Source: Trichuris trichiura
Taxonomy: Eukaryota > Nematoda > Enoplea > Trichinellida > Trichuridae
Length of the DNA: 64,000 bases
Reading direction: 5' to 3'
NCBI GenBank assembly: GCA_037903355.1
Contig: JBAJFE010000018.1
Span: forward strand, 310,001-374,000
Shown in pieces: positions 36,089 through 48,785 of this stretch (positions are counted from its first letter, which is position 1; each line of letters opens with the position of its first letter). The notes below the pieces were generated by a model. The model saw only the letters and a program-made list of their open reading frames with translations, was not told where the DNA came from and did not search any database. The position numbers were made by a program, and so were the translations under genes.

Positions 36089-39000
36089 TTGGACAATGAG
36101 GCAATGAGCTGGTGCCTTTTTATAATCTGGATCGCAGTTGTCGATCCCGGTGCGTCCTTGACTTCGGAACTCCCTCTGCAAGCCCTCGGTCTGACCAACG
36201 ATAGTCAACTGTTAGTGGTTCGCCAGCTATCTTCCGCCGCCTCCGACATCGGCCGTCCTTCCAGACAGCCTTTTTACCGGACTCCGTCGGTTAAAATGCA
36301 CCAAGATCTTGCGGCATTGCCGATTTTTATCAACGCGGATCGCGTGTCCAAAATGCTTAGGAACTTTGCAAACGAAGAGATGGCCACCTATTTTCTCCAG
36401 GTCCGAATCGTTGATTAATATTTCCGTCCACTTTTTGAACGTATCCCGTTTTTTCAGTCAAAGTTTGACGCAATGACTTATCAAGTAGATAACGGTGGTC
36501 ATTCAGACGAAGTGGTAGCTGTACGTTTGGTAAACAGTGATGTGTTTCCGTGCTATGCTATTTATTTCAGCTGGCCGATGCAATGGCGTCAAAGTTGAGC
36601 AGTTGCGTGTCGGCAGTTGGTGTCATCAAGAAACAGATTTTGTCCATTTTTCAAAACTCTCCGTACGATATGCGCGCGTTCAAGCAGTATCACGAATGTT
36701 GTACAATCGACCCGCAGTATTTGAAGTTCGACTTTCCTGCTTCTTGCATGCGTACATGACATAGAACTATTCCGTTAAGGCATTCTCCCGAACACGATGC
36801 CCTAATCAACGGTTCAATGAGCTGCGATGTTGTACCGAAAGGCTTGTCAGCATTCTCCTTTTATCCGGGTCAGAATCTCACGAACGGTCTCTATACATTC
36901 TCAAGTTTATCATTGTGTTTACGTTGTTTTTTTTGTTGCAGCATTTTTGTTAAACGCTCAAAATGAAACTTCCATATTGAAGCAGTTTTTCATCTCCGCC
37001 GACGGATTGCGTACGGAATATCCGGCCACTCGAATGGACATAAGGAATTATACCAACTGCGAATTGTTGTCGCTTAAAAATAGAAGGTGCCACAATTATT
37101 TAATTTGCATTTTTCTTTTGCGTTTATCCTCTTGTTGTTTAGGGAGGTATTCGCCTCGGTCGCTTTCGACACAGCAAAGCAAGTAGTCATTGTTGTCCAA
37201 CAGGGTCTTGGCATGTCTGATAAGCAACTTGGAGTAGCAAAGTGTGTTGCAAAATCATTGCTCAATTGTTTGAGTGAAATTGACGAGGTTAGTTCGACTC
37301 GTCTTTTGCCTGTAATCTTTCATGGACTTTTTAAAAATGTGTTGTTGCTTAGTTGTAGCCTTATTTCTTACTCGCAAATACATTCCATGCATTGTATGCT
37401 CAACCTTCTTAAGACTTGGTGTTCACTGATCTTTAATTTTCGGGATAAATGGTAACGAACGATTTTTGGGCCTTTAAAAGCTTTTGTAGTCCCAAGAAAA
37501 GGCTCTCTACGTACTGCGGTCCTTCGCAGCGCTTCTTTTGTTAACTTAACGGGTTTGCGAAGTTGTTGCGCAGCTGCTATCTTCAGCGACTAAAGCTTTA
37601 TCGAAGCACCCGTGAAGTCGTACTTTGACCTTTTGTTTTCGTCGCGTTTTGTAGCTTGAGCATCGATGTCTCGTCGTCGATGGTTTCTGGTTAAAAAAGC
37701 GTTTTTTATACGCTAACACTTTCTTTCCTTAGCGACGTCAAATATACATGAAAGCAGTAAAAAGTGTGTAGTTACTGTAAACTTGAATTCCACAAAATTT
37801 GTTAGAGTATCCATCGCTTTACCGTTAAGATTTCGTGATGCTCGTACTCGATGACTTCTCTGTGCAAACCAATCCAAAATCTTCAGCCCACTACGACGCA
37901 CGGCAGATGCAAGCCTTATGTTTAAGCTTACGCTTAGGTAAAGGTGGAGCATCACTGTTGGCGGGATTTTTTCTCGCCTACCTTATTCGGCCTTTACGTA
38001 AGCGTAAGCCGAAACACAAGTTCTATGCATATACCATAAAATCTCGTCCTTGCGGGTAGACGTTTGCCTGCGGAAAGCGCGCTGAGAGATAATCGAACAT
38101 GAGCATCATAAAAGGTTTACTGTATATGAAGAATAAGCGTTTAAAGAACCAAATTTGCGACGTTCGCACGTTATTCATGGTTGACTTGGGAAAAATAGGT
38201 TTTATGAACGTGTCTGCCCAGTTCGAAAGGTATTTTTTCGTTGATCCTTTTATTATTTACTTTCTTGTATTATCGTATGCTGACTTTTTATTTGCCTAAT
38301 ATTTTGAAAGTATGTGATTGATAACGCATCCATTCTTAAAAATAATATTTTATCCGTTTCGAGTCGTTGCAACTATTCTTCGACGTATCAGCTAGTAAGC
38401 GCATACTTGTTAGTTGTCGGACCGTATCGGTGCGGCGTGACGCAGCTGTAGTTTGTCGGAATATCATTATTCACATTAACTGCCTGTCGAAGTCGTGCAT
38501 TCAAGAGTAGTAAATAACGTGTGAATATTCATTCGTGTCCGCTTTTGGTTGCCGCATGTTAATGGGCGCAGCTTGAAGTACCAATTTTCTGTTACGAAAT
38601 ACTCCTGGAATGCGTGTGCGGTTTATCTTTATTTTAAATGTCAATGTTGTTGAGTTGACTTACCGCCAGAACGTATAATGGCTTTTTATGCCTTTAGGTG
38701 TTTGTATTCGCTGCAAGCGACAAGTTGCTTATGCCCGCCAACCTGTACTGCGCCAATGCAACTACAGTTGCTTCGGTCGAAGTCAAAGCTAAGATGGAAC
38801 AATTCTTAGACACGCTGACCACAGACTCGGGTATGCTATGGGAATTTAAGGCGTCAGCATATGCTAATTATCCAATTCCAGCCTTCACCAATCACACGCT
38901 CGCATTGAGCACAGCATTGGACGTTCTAGACAACGGCAGGTCGCTGGATCGCGACGGTATAGGGGATGAACTTTTCATTTATAGTTTCTATGTTGCTATT

Positions 39001-42000
39001 TATTGTTAGCCAAGCCAATAGTACTGTATATTTCCCGCGGGTTGCAGTTCCAACTGGCTGAAAACAACGTCCGACTGAACGACGTGGTCACCGCCAACGA
39101 GCGGTCAGCCAATCCGGCCGAAATAGTAAATTTAGTCATTTGGGATTGCTGCCAACCGCCGACGGTCTCCAAACCATTGGCAGCCAGCGCCGCCGAGTTG
39201 GGCCGCTTTAGCTACGAGCAGTTGTTGGGTTTGAAGTCGTCGGCGAAAAAAAGCAGCAGTAGTAGTAGCAGCAGCAGCAGCAGCAGCTCAGTATTCACTG
39301 CCAATCGGATAAAGGTGATCGTAGTGAACGCGTCCGACGAGGAATGCCTTAGCGTTAAAACGCTGACTCAATTGTTCGGAATGCAGCGGCAAAAGGCAGC
39401 CGGCAAGTCTCCAAATACGGACGTCAAAATTGCCGCCATTGATAACCCGTGTACGCATCGTTCGTGTAAGTGAACTTTTGTATTTTTGTCCCATATTTGC
39501 ATATTCGTGCTTCTTTTTTCAGCCGTTCTTTTGGCCAGTAGTCTTGTTCAAATCGGCAATAACGTTGTGGGTCTCGTCGGGGTCGAAGTCGATCTCGCCG
39601 AATTGGTTGCTCCAATTATGTACTACTCTGACGGCGGTGTCACTTCGTACGCTTTCCTGTTAAACGAAGATGGGTTCGGCAAAATTGATCAACTTTTAAA
39701 CTACGATGTCTCAGCATTTTTTTCCCTTATTTTAGAAACGTTATTGTTCATCCTCATTACGTCACTTTGCCGTCCGTCCGCCTGTTGGACGTACCGGTAG
39801 CTGCCGTGGAAAAGCGTTTTCCCATTTTGGAATGGAAGCACAGTTTAAAGACGCACAATTCGGGGCAAGTGCTGCAACTGCGCGTACCCGGCGAAACGAA
39901 TCGAACCGACGCCGACGTCTTATATTACTGGAAACGAGTATGCGTTTTGAAATATTATTCTTTAAATTTACTCGTGCTGCTTTCAGGTGCAGTCGACCCC
40001 GTATGTCATTGTTGTCGCGTCGAGAGAGAAGCTCTCCGTCGAGCGAGCAAATCGTCCAGATTTTTCAGGTGAATTTTCCTGCTTTTAATGTGTCTACAAC
40101 GTAAACGAGCAAAGTTCAAAGGGCGGTTCGCAGCGGTTTGTAAAATGACGTACAAATAAATAAAGTATAGTACGAAATTCTGAAATCCGAAACGGTATTG
40201 AACTTAGACGTAGCGTCACAAGTAGTCTTATGCGATGATCCTCTTGAAAATGTTAAGGGCTAAACAGGTGGCCGCAGTTGAGACGCCCACGCAATAGCCA
40301 TTGACATTGGCTCGGTTAAACCCGGTTTTATTATTAAATTTAAAGTTTTGGCGGACTTTTCGGGATTCGCCAATGTTTACAAAACCAAAGCAAACTTGCG
40401 CAACGTACACCGTTGGCGATGAGGCAAAGGGCTTTGGGAATGAAACGTTCTAAAAAAAAATCGTTGGGCACAATGCTTTACAATTATTCTGTTTAGGAAT
40501 GATCACTCGGAACTTGGCCTATCACAGACTGGATTTGCTGCTGAGCAAAGATTTTAATCTTTGTTTTCACGGCAAGATGTTGGCCTCTTGCGGTATAAAA
40601 CATCCGGTATTTTTTTCGACTTGTTTACGGGTTATTTTTTTGCAGACCGAGTTGGCCTCTACTTGGCGCCTCGGTGCTTTCAAAATCCTATGAAGCGATT
40701 CACGGCGAGCGAGTCGAAGCGTACTGCGCAAGGCTTTTGGGCGTTCGTCAGCGACACGACCAGGTTGATTACGAATCCAGGCTTGAAGGTAGGGACAAAG
40801 CGCTCTTGTTAGCCCAAGGACAACGCGAAAGGTGACGTTTCAATTGTAGGTGAACATAAGACGCGAAATTGGCGCTCTTCGGAAAATCTCGACCGAATGG
40901 AAACGTCTTGCCACGGAAGGGGAATTTCAAAGTTGCGTCCTGCGAAGGTGCCTTCTCCCGTTCAGTTGATCATTGTAAAATTGGGTGTTCAGATATTTGG
41001 CCACACCCAGCGGGGTGATGCTCACCTTTCCCGCCGTGCTGACGCACCAGCAGTACGATCCCGTCCAAAGGGATTGGTATGAGGGCACTTCGTTCGACCG
41101 TGAATGGAATTATGTTGCAAACGTCTTGCAGGTTTCAACGGGCCGTCCAACATCCCAGCAAAGTGGTTATCACCGGCCCGAACATTGATCCTTCGGGATT
41201 CGGTCACGTCGTATCGTTGAGTCATACCATCTACGAAGGCAAGGCGGCCGCTATGCACCACGTCAACGATTTGGTAGTCGCCGTACTTGCCATTGACGTA
41301 CCAGTGACATTTTTGTACAAAATGTTGTACAAACATGTGACCATATGTCGAGAACAGGACATCAATTGTTTTCTTTTCGACGATCGGGGTTACATAGTCG
41401 CCTACGACAATATGCAATTGCAAGGTGACGTCATCAAGCGTCCCGAAGGTTTGCACATCACTCATAAGGTTGGCGTGTTGTCTCACTGTTCCAATTCGGT
41501 CCGTTCATGCGTGGCTTTTAGGAACCGCTGATCGCTAGCGAAATTTTGCAAAAAAGCGACTTCGTTCGCAAGGTCGTTTGCATGCGTTTCAGCGACCGTA
41601 CCGTTCAGCGTATGTACGTGTTCAACACAAGTTACGAAGGTGAGTTGTTCAGTACTTATTGGCATAAAGTCATTTTACTATTATTATGTTCGACTTTCAG
41701 ACGTTATACGCAATAACGACGGCTGCTTGAGATATCAGATAGCCGTAGTTCGTCAGACTAACGTATTCTTGGCTGTGGTCAATCGCTCTTGCCACAGGCA
41801 GTCGGCCTTTTGTCCATGTTCGGTAACGGACCGTCGTTGCTTGAACTGTTTTCGGTCGGAACCGACGGAATGCGAATGTCCTTGCGAATGCCCGCTTTTG
41901 TCCAGCTATTGTCCAAGAGTCGATACGAAAACAGTATCGTCGAAACAGTAGGCGCCAACTTTTTCTTGAAGGACAAGTTCCGCTCTAAGACTAGCGGAGT

Positions 42001-43273
42001 TGAATTAATTACTTTTTGCCTTTCCGACGCAACTTTGCTAGTTAACATGAATATGCAAATTTTTTGTCCTTTAGAGAATCGATTAATGCGTTAGAGCGTC
42101 GAGTTTTGAATTTCTAAGCAAACGGAAGGACGGGCGGTTTGGTATATGTTTAACTAGCGCACGGCGGAGCTTTAATGCAAATGCAGTTCAGTGAGGGACG
42201 TTGCAGGTTGCCAATTTGCAATGCCGCCTCCAAGGAACCGCTTCTGGCCATGCCGGATATGGGCTTTTTTGAAAGCGGCACCCAACAAGTTCGCCAATGC
42301 ACCGAGGTCACATGTTCCAACTACAAGTCTCAAATGTATGCTTCTTTGGGTCTTCTACTTTTGTCAAGTTTGCGGGCTTTTTTTTTCGTTCAGCTCTTGC
42401 CTTGGGATAGTTGGCTGCGAATGGTGCCACGTAGACGTTGACCGCGTTACGCCTTTGCAAGATGCCTACTGCGCATCCGTGCTTGTATGCTTTTCCGGCG
42501 TGCTGGGTCTGTCTCCTTACGGAAGCATCGATCAAGGTTTACCAACAAGTCTATATCCGTCTCCTTATAAGTGTATGGTCATTTTAGACATTTTAAATGG
42601 AAAGTTCGCTTCTTCGACGCCGGTTGGTCCGGTGGCGGGCGGTATAATGGGCGTCTTTGTGCTACTTGTTGCTGGTGTATACTGGTACAGGCAGCAGGTG
42701 AACCGCATAATGGAAAGTAGGTGCTACAGAGCCAACGACAGTTCAGCTACCCGCTTGAACAACGAGCTGGAGGAGGATTTCCACTTTGACGACGGTAGTT
42801 CAAATCAGCCAAACGTCAACGGTTCGGTACAGAACAACGGGTTGTTGCTGGCTTCGTTCGAGCGACAAAATTTGATTGCCATGCCACGGCCTCGGTCAAG
42901 ATGGCGACCGGGTTCCAGGGCGGAATCGTCCGATCCGGGTTATTCAACCATGACTGCCAACTGTGACGATTCCGAACCGACTACCACCGTGGACGCCGTC
43001 TCTTCGAACGTGAGCAGCGCTTTCAAGCGGTCTATTTCGTCCAGGCCAAATGGTGGCACCTATACGGGTCAGGCTAACCGTATACGATCGACGAATGCGG
43101 GCGTAAATGGCCCCAGCGATTGCGACGAACTGCTGATCGGACGCAACGTTTGCGAGGAGACGGGAAAATGTCCAATTACGGATGACAGATCCGCTACCTC
43201 GTTGAAAGATAAACCGTCCGCTGTGAGCACCGAATTTGTCATAACAGCTCAGGTACACGCGGCTGCTTCGTAA
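36089..43273 (+). CDS. CACHD1: VWFA and Cache domain protein (CACHD1 orthologue)
   Basis: Exons: 36089-36400, 36458-36520, 36571-36716, 36780-36886, 36942-37086, 37143-37287, 38698-38956, 39010-39465, 39523-39673, 39736-39937, 39987-40068, 40497-40592, 40646-40788, 40850-40947, 40993-41076, 41132-41468, 41522-41639, 41701-41947, 42207-42335, 42394-42536, 42588-43273. All phases close: 1382 residues against about 1274 in human. It is a type I surface protein of the alpha2-delta type; the human homologue modulates T-type calcium channels. Seen: signal sequence, VWA_N (CCTIDP), a VWA domain with degenerate MIDAS (VVIVVQQGLGMSD, about 272-284), a poly-Ser insert (474-486), Cache domains (YHRLDLL, SDTTRLITNPGLK, RRYLATPSGV), a Cys-rich block (CLNCFRSEPTECECPCECP, about 1028-1046), a membrane span 1167-1187 and a cytoplasmic tail with SDPGYSTM. 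Intron 6 is 1.4 kb and may hide a small exon. Confidence 0.94.
39252..39288 (+). repeat. Poly-serine codon repeat in CACHD1 exon 8
   Basis: A run of AGC/AGT codons inserts 13 or so serines between the VWA and first Cache regions, at about residue 474. It is likely a length-variable trinucleotide repeat. Confidence 0.9.
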
Positions 43274-43478
43274 GCGGCTCGCGACGGCTGTTCAATAGTG
43301 CGTAGCCACTTTTACCGGCAGAATGTTCGCATCTTTCCCGTTGGGAGGAAACTTTTTGAAAAAAAATTTTGGAGCCAACATACGCGCGCAGCGTTATTTT
43401 ATTGTTGACTTTTTTCCAGGCACGCGTAGCCGTTCTTAGGTTGCTGTTTTAGCTTTGTACTATTGTTTTGATTTTACA

Positions 43479-44483
43479 ATGTTTACAAGCTTTGCAAGCG
43501 CTCTTTCTTTTTCGCAAGAAGCAGAAGAAGAAGAAGAGGCGGTTTTATCGCTCGTTAATACGAAGCTTTTGGAACGCAGTTGGTTCCATCTCGTCTTCAG
43601 CGATAGAGCAAAGATTTTCCGTGTGCTCTCTTTCTTTTTTACGCTGAATGTTTTGGCTAACTTTTTGCTGTTCTCATTATTGGTTGCCAGTAAATCCGCC
43701 CGCTGTAGTCGTCTACGACTTTTTTCTACTGCAACGTTTCTGATCGGCTGTCTAATACTGTCTCTGCTCTGTTGTGTACCTAATATGGCATGAATTGATC
43801 GAATTTAGCCATGGACTACGAGCACTTTTGCGTCATGGTCACTTTTGCCGTCGGTGTGCTGAGCTGTCACTCCTTGCCAGTTTTCGTCATTGGTATACGT
43901 TCGTTACATTGCGCTTTACCGCCTTCTTCCTATCGTACGCTTCTTTTAAGCGCTCGTTCTTGGCACCACTGGTTTTCTCTTGTACGCTGATGGGGTGCTC
44001 AAAGAGCGCTTGGTGGTCCAAGCCGATTATCCGCTTATTAACCTTAGGTCGCTTGCTCGACCAAGCCATCGTCAAGGCCTTTGGTGCATTATGCTTGTCC
44101 CTGTTGTTCAACTGTTGGACTACGCAGCTTGCATGCAAGGACATCGTAGGCATTGGCGACATGTTCTCCTGTGGTTAGAACATTTTGTTTTCCAAATTAA
44201 GACATGCCGGTATGTGCCTCTGGCAATGTTTGCGATTCCATTGGACTGCTGGCAAACTTGGCTATCGTTGACGCTGTATGTTGGATTGTGGCTTGCGCAA
44301 ACGTTTGCAAAACGGCTGATCTTTTGTGCAAGGTTGCCTTTTTGGGTCATGCCTTGACGGTCGCATCCGTCGGCTATGTATACGCTTTCGGTAAGCTTTG
44401 ACACTTTGTCCTCTTGTTTCAAGCATGTCGCCAACCGATTGCTGCACTGCGTGTCGTACACGCAGATTGAAAACACTAAATAA
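43479..44483 (+). CDS. PIGF: PIGF-like GPI-anchor ethanolamine phosphate transferase stabiliser
   Basis: A small multipass membrane gene just after CACHD1 on the same strand. PIG-F partners PIG-O and PIG-G in the ER to add ethanolamine phosphate to the GPI anchor. Matches in order: a helix NVLANFLLFSLLVASKS, a second helix ATFLIGCLILSLLC, then DYEHFCVMVTFAVGVLSCHS against PIGF ETFLFAVILSTFT. Next come EHFVFQIKTCRYVPLAMFAI followed by PLD and WQTW (PIGF: ALPIPLDW, PW-x-VWP), then LGHALTVASVGYVYAF. A 51-nt intron after LSLTLY restores the last frame. A possible final exon ends in TAA at 44481-44483. The exact boundaries of the middle exons (about 43773-44180) are unresolved, and the acidic N-terminus (EAEEEEEA) is unusual. 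I rate the family moderately sure and the gene model provisional. Confidence 0.58.
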
Positions 44484-47470
44484 GCGTTCGTTTTTTCGCA
44501 GAGCTCAGAGTCATACGATCCTTATATGCTCCATACGACTTCTTGAAGATTAGCTCAGCAGATCATTAGCATCTGTATAGGCGCGTAGGCGTGATAGAGC
44601 GGTTATTGCAAATTGTCCGCTCCAACTAGCGTATATACAATCCCCATAGTTGTCACAAGTCATAAAATCCTACTGTAAAGTGTGAAAAGCAAGCAAGTAG
44701 TTATTATTTGCATGAATACTGTGACGTAATGGTGGTCGTTATTTCATTTTCACCATCTCTCCATGACGTATAAACGTGAGCCTCCATTTCAGTGCTTTTA
44801 CATCTATACATTTCAAGGGTGCTGAATTCAAGCGTATTTTTTTTTGTTGTATAGTGATTTTGAGAATTCTAGCATTATGCTTAGTTCGTCGTGTTCGAGC
44901 ACCGATCTCTTTTTAGTTAAGGTCGGTTAGTCTACAAGAGAACTTTTTCGAGAATTTAGTTCAGAGCAATAACCTGTCCAATGGTCAGTTCGTTAGTTAG
45001 GCGAAAGGTAGGGTTCGGGTTTAGGCTTAGGCTTAGTGTCAAGACGAAGGTCTTCCACATGCTTAGTTTTAAACATGTACTGATAGGTCAATGCTCGTAC
45101 TTTCTCTGCTCCGCATTCTTAATGTGTTTGCTCATTTTCTAATACTGCTTTTGAGATTTTTAGGGGACACGAACGGGACATGTAAAGTTTATGAAAATGG
45201 ACGCGAGGGCAAAGCCTTGAAAAAGCGGGAGCTTATGCAGTGAGTTGATGATAAGAGGATGTTAGCAAATAAGGGGTGCATTACGTAGGTGCTAGAATGG
45301 ATATTACATTGTAGCTCGAAGAACAGCTGAAGTTTAATTCCAGTCTTGACTTTACGCATTACCCTTAGACGACAGGGTTTCACCTTTCTCGTGGAGCGCA
45401 TTTTTTCATCAGCTTATAACTAAGGCTCAGCTTCAGCTGGCATTGTATTGATAGATTTTAGCATTATTACCGGACATCTGCACTTTAACACTTACCTATA
45501 GTTAAAAGTTTTCTGTTTTCGGTTGTCATTCCCGTTTTCCAATCTTTCCGTCGGTGTTTTATTGTTACAACCCTTCAGCGAGCGATATTCCGTTACGCAA
45601 GAGTTGACCATATGCGTAAGCAGCATTATGGGAGAAGAGTAAATGCGATTTTCATGCAAACTTCTAGTCAGGCTACAGTGCTAACTTCATTTTATTTGGG
45701 CCACCCCTTAGGGATGCCCGGATGTATAGAACTGCTTTGCCCATTTACGTACGCAAACTGGTGCATCTTAAATGAGCAATCAAATCTTAAAATGTTATTT
45801 TCTCCAAAGAGGGCGTCTTTGACAAGTTGAAAATTGGTATTGATTGAGCGGCTTGAGGAAGGCGCCTGTCTTTTGGCACTTTGTTAGCGCGCTTAGCCAA
45901 GATCCGTTGTCCATCCATTCGCGGTGAGCTGGAATTGTCGGACTTAATCTTTCCGCAAGAAGTTCCTGTGAGCGAGGCGCCAGTCAGCAGTTCAACGGTG
46001 AGCATTGAGCTTTGGAATTTGGGCAATTGCTGTTTCCCTGAGGGTAAAGCGTCCGACCGCTCTTTTAAGCTTAGGTTAATGAGATGCAGGCTAGAGGACA
46101 TTTGCGACGTCATATGCAGATAATTTATGGCATTGAACATGGTTAGCATTTAAACTCCCGAAGCGTTCAAAGCACGCTGGCCGACTCTATGCTTTATTAA
46201 TGCTTCCAACGAAGCTTTAATAAATGCAAATTTGTTTTTGTAGTACCGCATAGCTCTTTTCGATAGATACTAGCAAAGCAGAATTTCGACGCAATCTTAT
46301 AAGTCGTAAAGCCATTACGCAATGTTTAAATCCTATTTTTGCAGCTGTGAACACAATTACTAATCGATTGTTTCAGTTCAACAAAGGAAATGCGTAAGCC
46401 CTTTCTGCTACTCACGATTGTTCAAAGTCGCATTGGCGAATTTTTCCTCCTAAAAATTCAAATTCATGCAAATTTATTTGCTCCTATTAATTTGCATCTC
46501 TGAGGTGTCCTGCAAAGTCGTGAGCTGTATGAAGTTTTTCTCAAAAGCATGTTTTTAAAGATATTAACAAATAGACGTTCAAGCCATCTACAATAGTAAA
46601 TTATTTCGATAATTGCATACGCTACCAAGCGGTTCTTCAGTGTGCTGACAACTTTTTCAGAGGGTTTTATCGATAGGTTTGTATTTGTGCATTGTGTGCG
46701 TCTTTTAATGCAGATCAGATTTTCGCTCGTCAGAACTTCACGCGAAGACTCAAGTTCATAAAAATCCAGTGAAAGTCGAAATCCCGAATAAGCCGGATAT
46801 GCACTGTAAAGTTTGGCTTTGCGGTAGTTGTGCGTTGGCATCTTCCAGATAATGAACGCGTTTGCTTAGAGCCGCTGTTATACTGGTCTCGTTTTTCAGA
46901 TCACTTCAAGCTAGACCAGTATAAGAGCGTCTCTACTGAAATGCACTCCCTTTATTCGGGATTTCGGCCCTAACTCTTTAAAATCAACCGCGAATGTTCT
47001 GGCAGGTTCGGTGAAAGCAACTTAATGCTTGTTCAAAACCAGACTCACTTGGTCGATAAGAAGGCGTTCCCATTCCTGTGCCCGCCGAAGGTTGCGTGCC
47101 TGAATGAAACCACAGAATATTGACCTAACTACCAGCGAAGTACATAAAATGAACGTTTTATGCTTTTGAGGTTTTCGACATCGTTTAATAATGAACGGGC
47201 ATGAAGCGCGCGTTGATCTTAATTGACCTGGGAATTTTAGTTAGCCAATTTTAGTTTGCTACTCTTCCGCGTCGTGCGCAAAATGGAAGTGTACCTTTAT
47301 TAATTATTTCTACGATATTCTGTGGTCGTTGTTTCCCGCCGTTTTCGTCGGCTTCAGGTCTGCCGTTGGTTCGAAAGCGGGAATCGATGACGAGTTGTTT
47401 CGACAAGCGGTTTTCATTTGATTTGCATATTCTCCGATTATTCCATATGCAATGTCGGTACACCTTTTGA
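44484..47470. other. 3 kb between PIGF-like gene and resolved DOLK exons
   Basis: The N-terminal exons of DOLK probably lie here, but none was identified. The minus frame 45787-46149 (120 codons, Ser-rich) is protein-like but has no domain. A TTAGGC run (TTTAGGCTTAGGCTTAG) lies at about 45020-45036 beside a GGCGAAAGGTAGGGTTCGG arm. Confidence 0.4.
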
Positions 47471-48785
47471 GGCGCTCTTCCCATTGTGAGCATAACGTTG
47501 GTCACATTTGCGTTGCAATGGACGGTTCGAGAGTCAATAATGGGCATGTGTCCCGCTTCGTTCTCTTGGGGCGAATACACACTGCTAACCCAGTTGCTGT
47601 GCCTCGGTTTTCGGGCAACGGTAATTGTTTGCCAGAGATTATCAAGAATTGAAAATTCTGATCATCTGTTGTCTTTAGTTTTTCCATGAATTTCACCCAG
47701 TGCTATACGGATGCGCATTCATTACTTTGTGTACATGTATGGGTGTTGCTTTTGTTACTGTAAACTGGAGCGCGCCATCCCGAATTGTTGTTCTGTCGAC
47801 CGCTGCTACCACCGTAGGAATAGCGTATCATTTCAGAACGTACGATGGTTTCGCATTCGTACGACAAGCTATAGTGTACAACCTACCGGATATCCGTAGG
47901 GTAACGTAAACTTTTGTTGCTGATAAATATTTGAAAGAGCTTAAGGTGTCTGTGTCTAGGTTTGCTTAGTAGCATTTTGGGCTCTCAATTGTGCAGCCAC
48001 ATTTTTTTACGTTCGACTTTGTCAGTCTTGGGGCCAACCGCTAACGACGGTGCATCGAAAATTTTTCCACGTAACAGTGACGCTGGTTGCCGTCAGCGGG
48101 TTTCTCTTTGATCCAGTCTTCACAATGATCTCAAGCTGGGCTGCAATGAACTTGCTCTGCTGCGCTGAGGTCTGTAGAATAGGATCTCTTCGTTTTTGAT
48201 TTAATAAACATGACACGTTTAGGCTCTGAGGGCATTGAAGGTGGGCAAAGTTGGTCCGGCGATTGATGCCGTCTATGGTTCGTTCTTGGACAGACAGGAC
48301 TGTGGTTTCTTGATTCTCACTCCCATTTATTTGCTGATGGCCATTTTTCTGCCGCTTTGGATGGACGTCCCTTTGAAGCCGAAGGGTTAGCGAGCTTCAG
48401 TTTTTCTTGTAGTTCTTTGCTGAGTAATTTAAACTTTGCAGACCTCCGACTTAGGCATTTCTCCGGTGTTATATCTGTTGGCGTTGGCGATGCCTTGGCT
48501 TCCGTGTTTGGTTATAAGTGGGGTCGCGCTAAGTTGCCGTCATCCCGAAAAACATTGTTGGGCCTTCTTATGAACGTCGTCGGTCAAATTGTATCCACTA
48601 TCTTAACCATATACACTCTGTGCTCCTGGGATGGGTTTTGCCTGCGTGAAAAGACGAGCGAATATGCGGTCCGCCTTCTCGCCGGTCCCTGGTTAGTCGC
48701 CATGATGGAGGCGTATAGTGTACCAGTGGACAATCTTGTTCTTCCTCTATGCTACATTCTAGTAATGGGTCAGAATAGAGTGTAG
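47471..48785 (+). CDS. DOLK: Dolichol kinase (C-terminal part resolved)
   Basis: Exons: about 47471-47620, 47679-47900, 47960-48169, 48223-48385, 48442-48785. Phases close from 47679 to the TAG. DOLK is a multipass ER enzyme that phosphorylates dolichol with CTP to make the lipid carrier for N-glycosylation and GPI mannosylation. Matches: CPASFSWGEYTLL (family: LPRCFTPGEALL), HRKFFHVTVTLVAVSGFLFD ([20 protein letters not shown]), ALRALKVGKVGPAI then DRQDCGFLILTPIYLLMAIF (RDSGPLILTHIYLLLG), and the CTP-binding GVISVGVGDALASVFG. KLPSSRKTLLG and MMEAYSVPVDNLVLPL follow. The N-terminal half is missing from my model. The preceding in-frame codon at 47468-47470 is TGA, with plausible similarity on both sides, so either a splice site lies there or the gene is interrupted. 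Confidence 0.8.

Noticed and set aside
39952..40068. Alternative frames overlapping CACHD1 exons
   Set aside because: These are read-throughs of short introns or off-frame shadows; the spliced model keeps the protein family match and all phases.
40228..40440. Minus-strand coding-like frame with a TTTTTTTAG acceptor inside CACHD1 intron 11
   Set aside because: No start codon, no upstream exon and no family match; it overlaps the intron of a well-supported plus-strand gene.
44550..44640. TTAGCTCAGCAG, resembling a tRNA D-arm
   Set aside because: No matching T-arm or acceptor stem at the right distance.
46878..46924. Short inverted repeat TTATACTGGTCT / AGACCAGTATAA
   Set aside because: Only 12 bp with a 23-nt loop; common by chance at this scale and not repeated elsewhere in the window.
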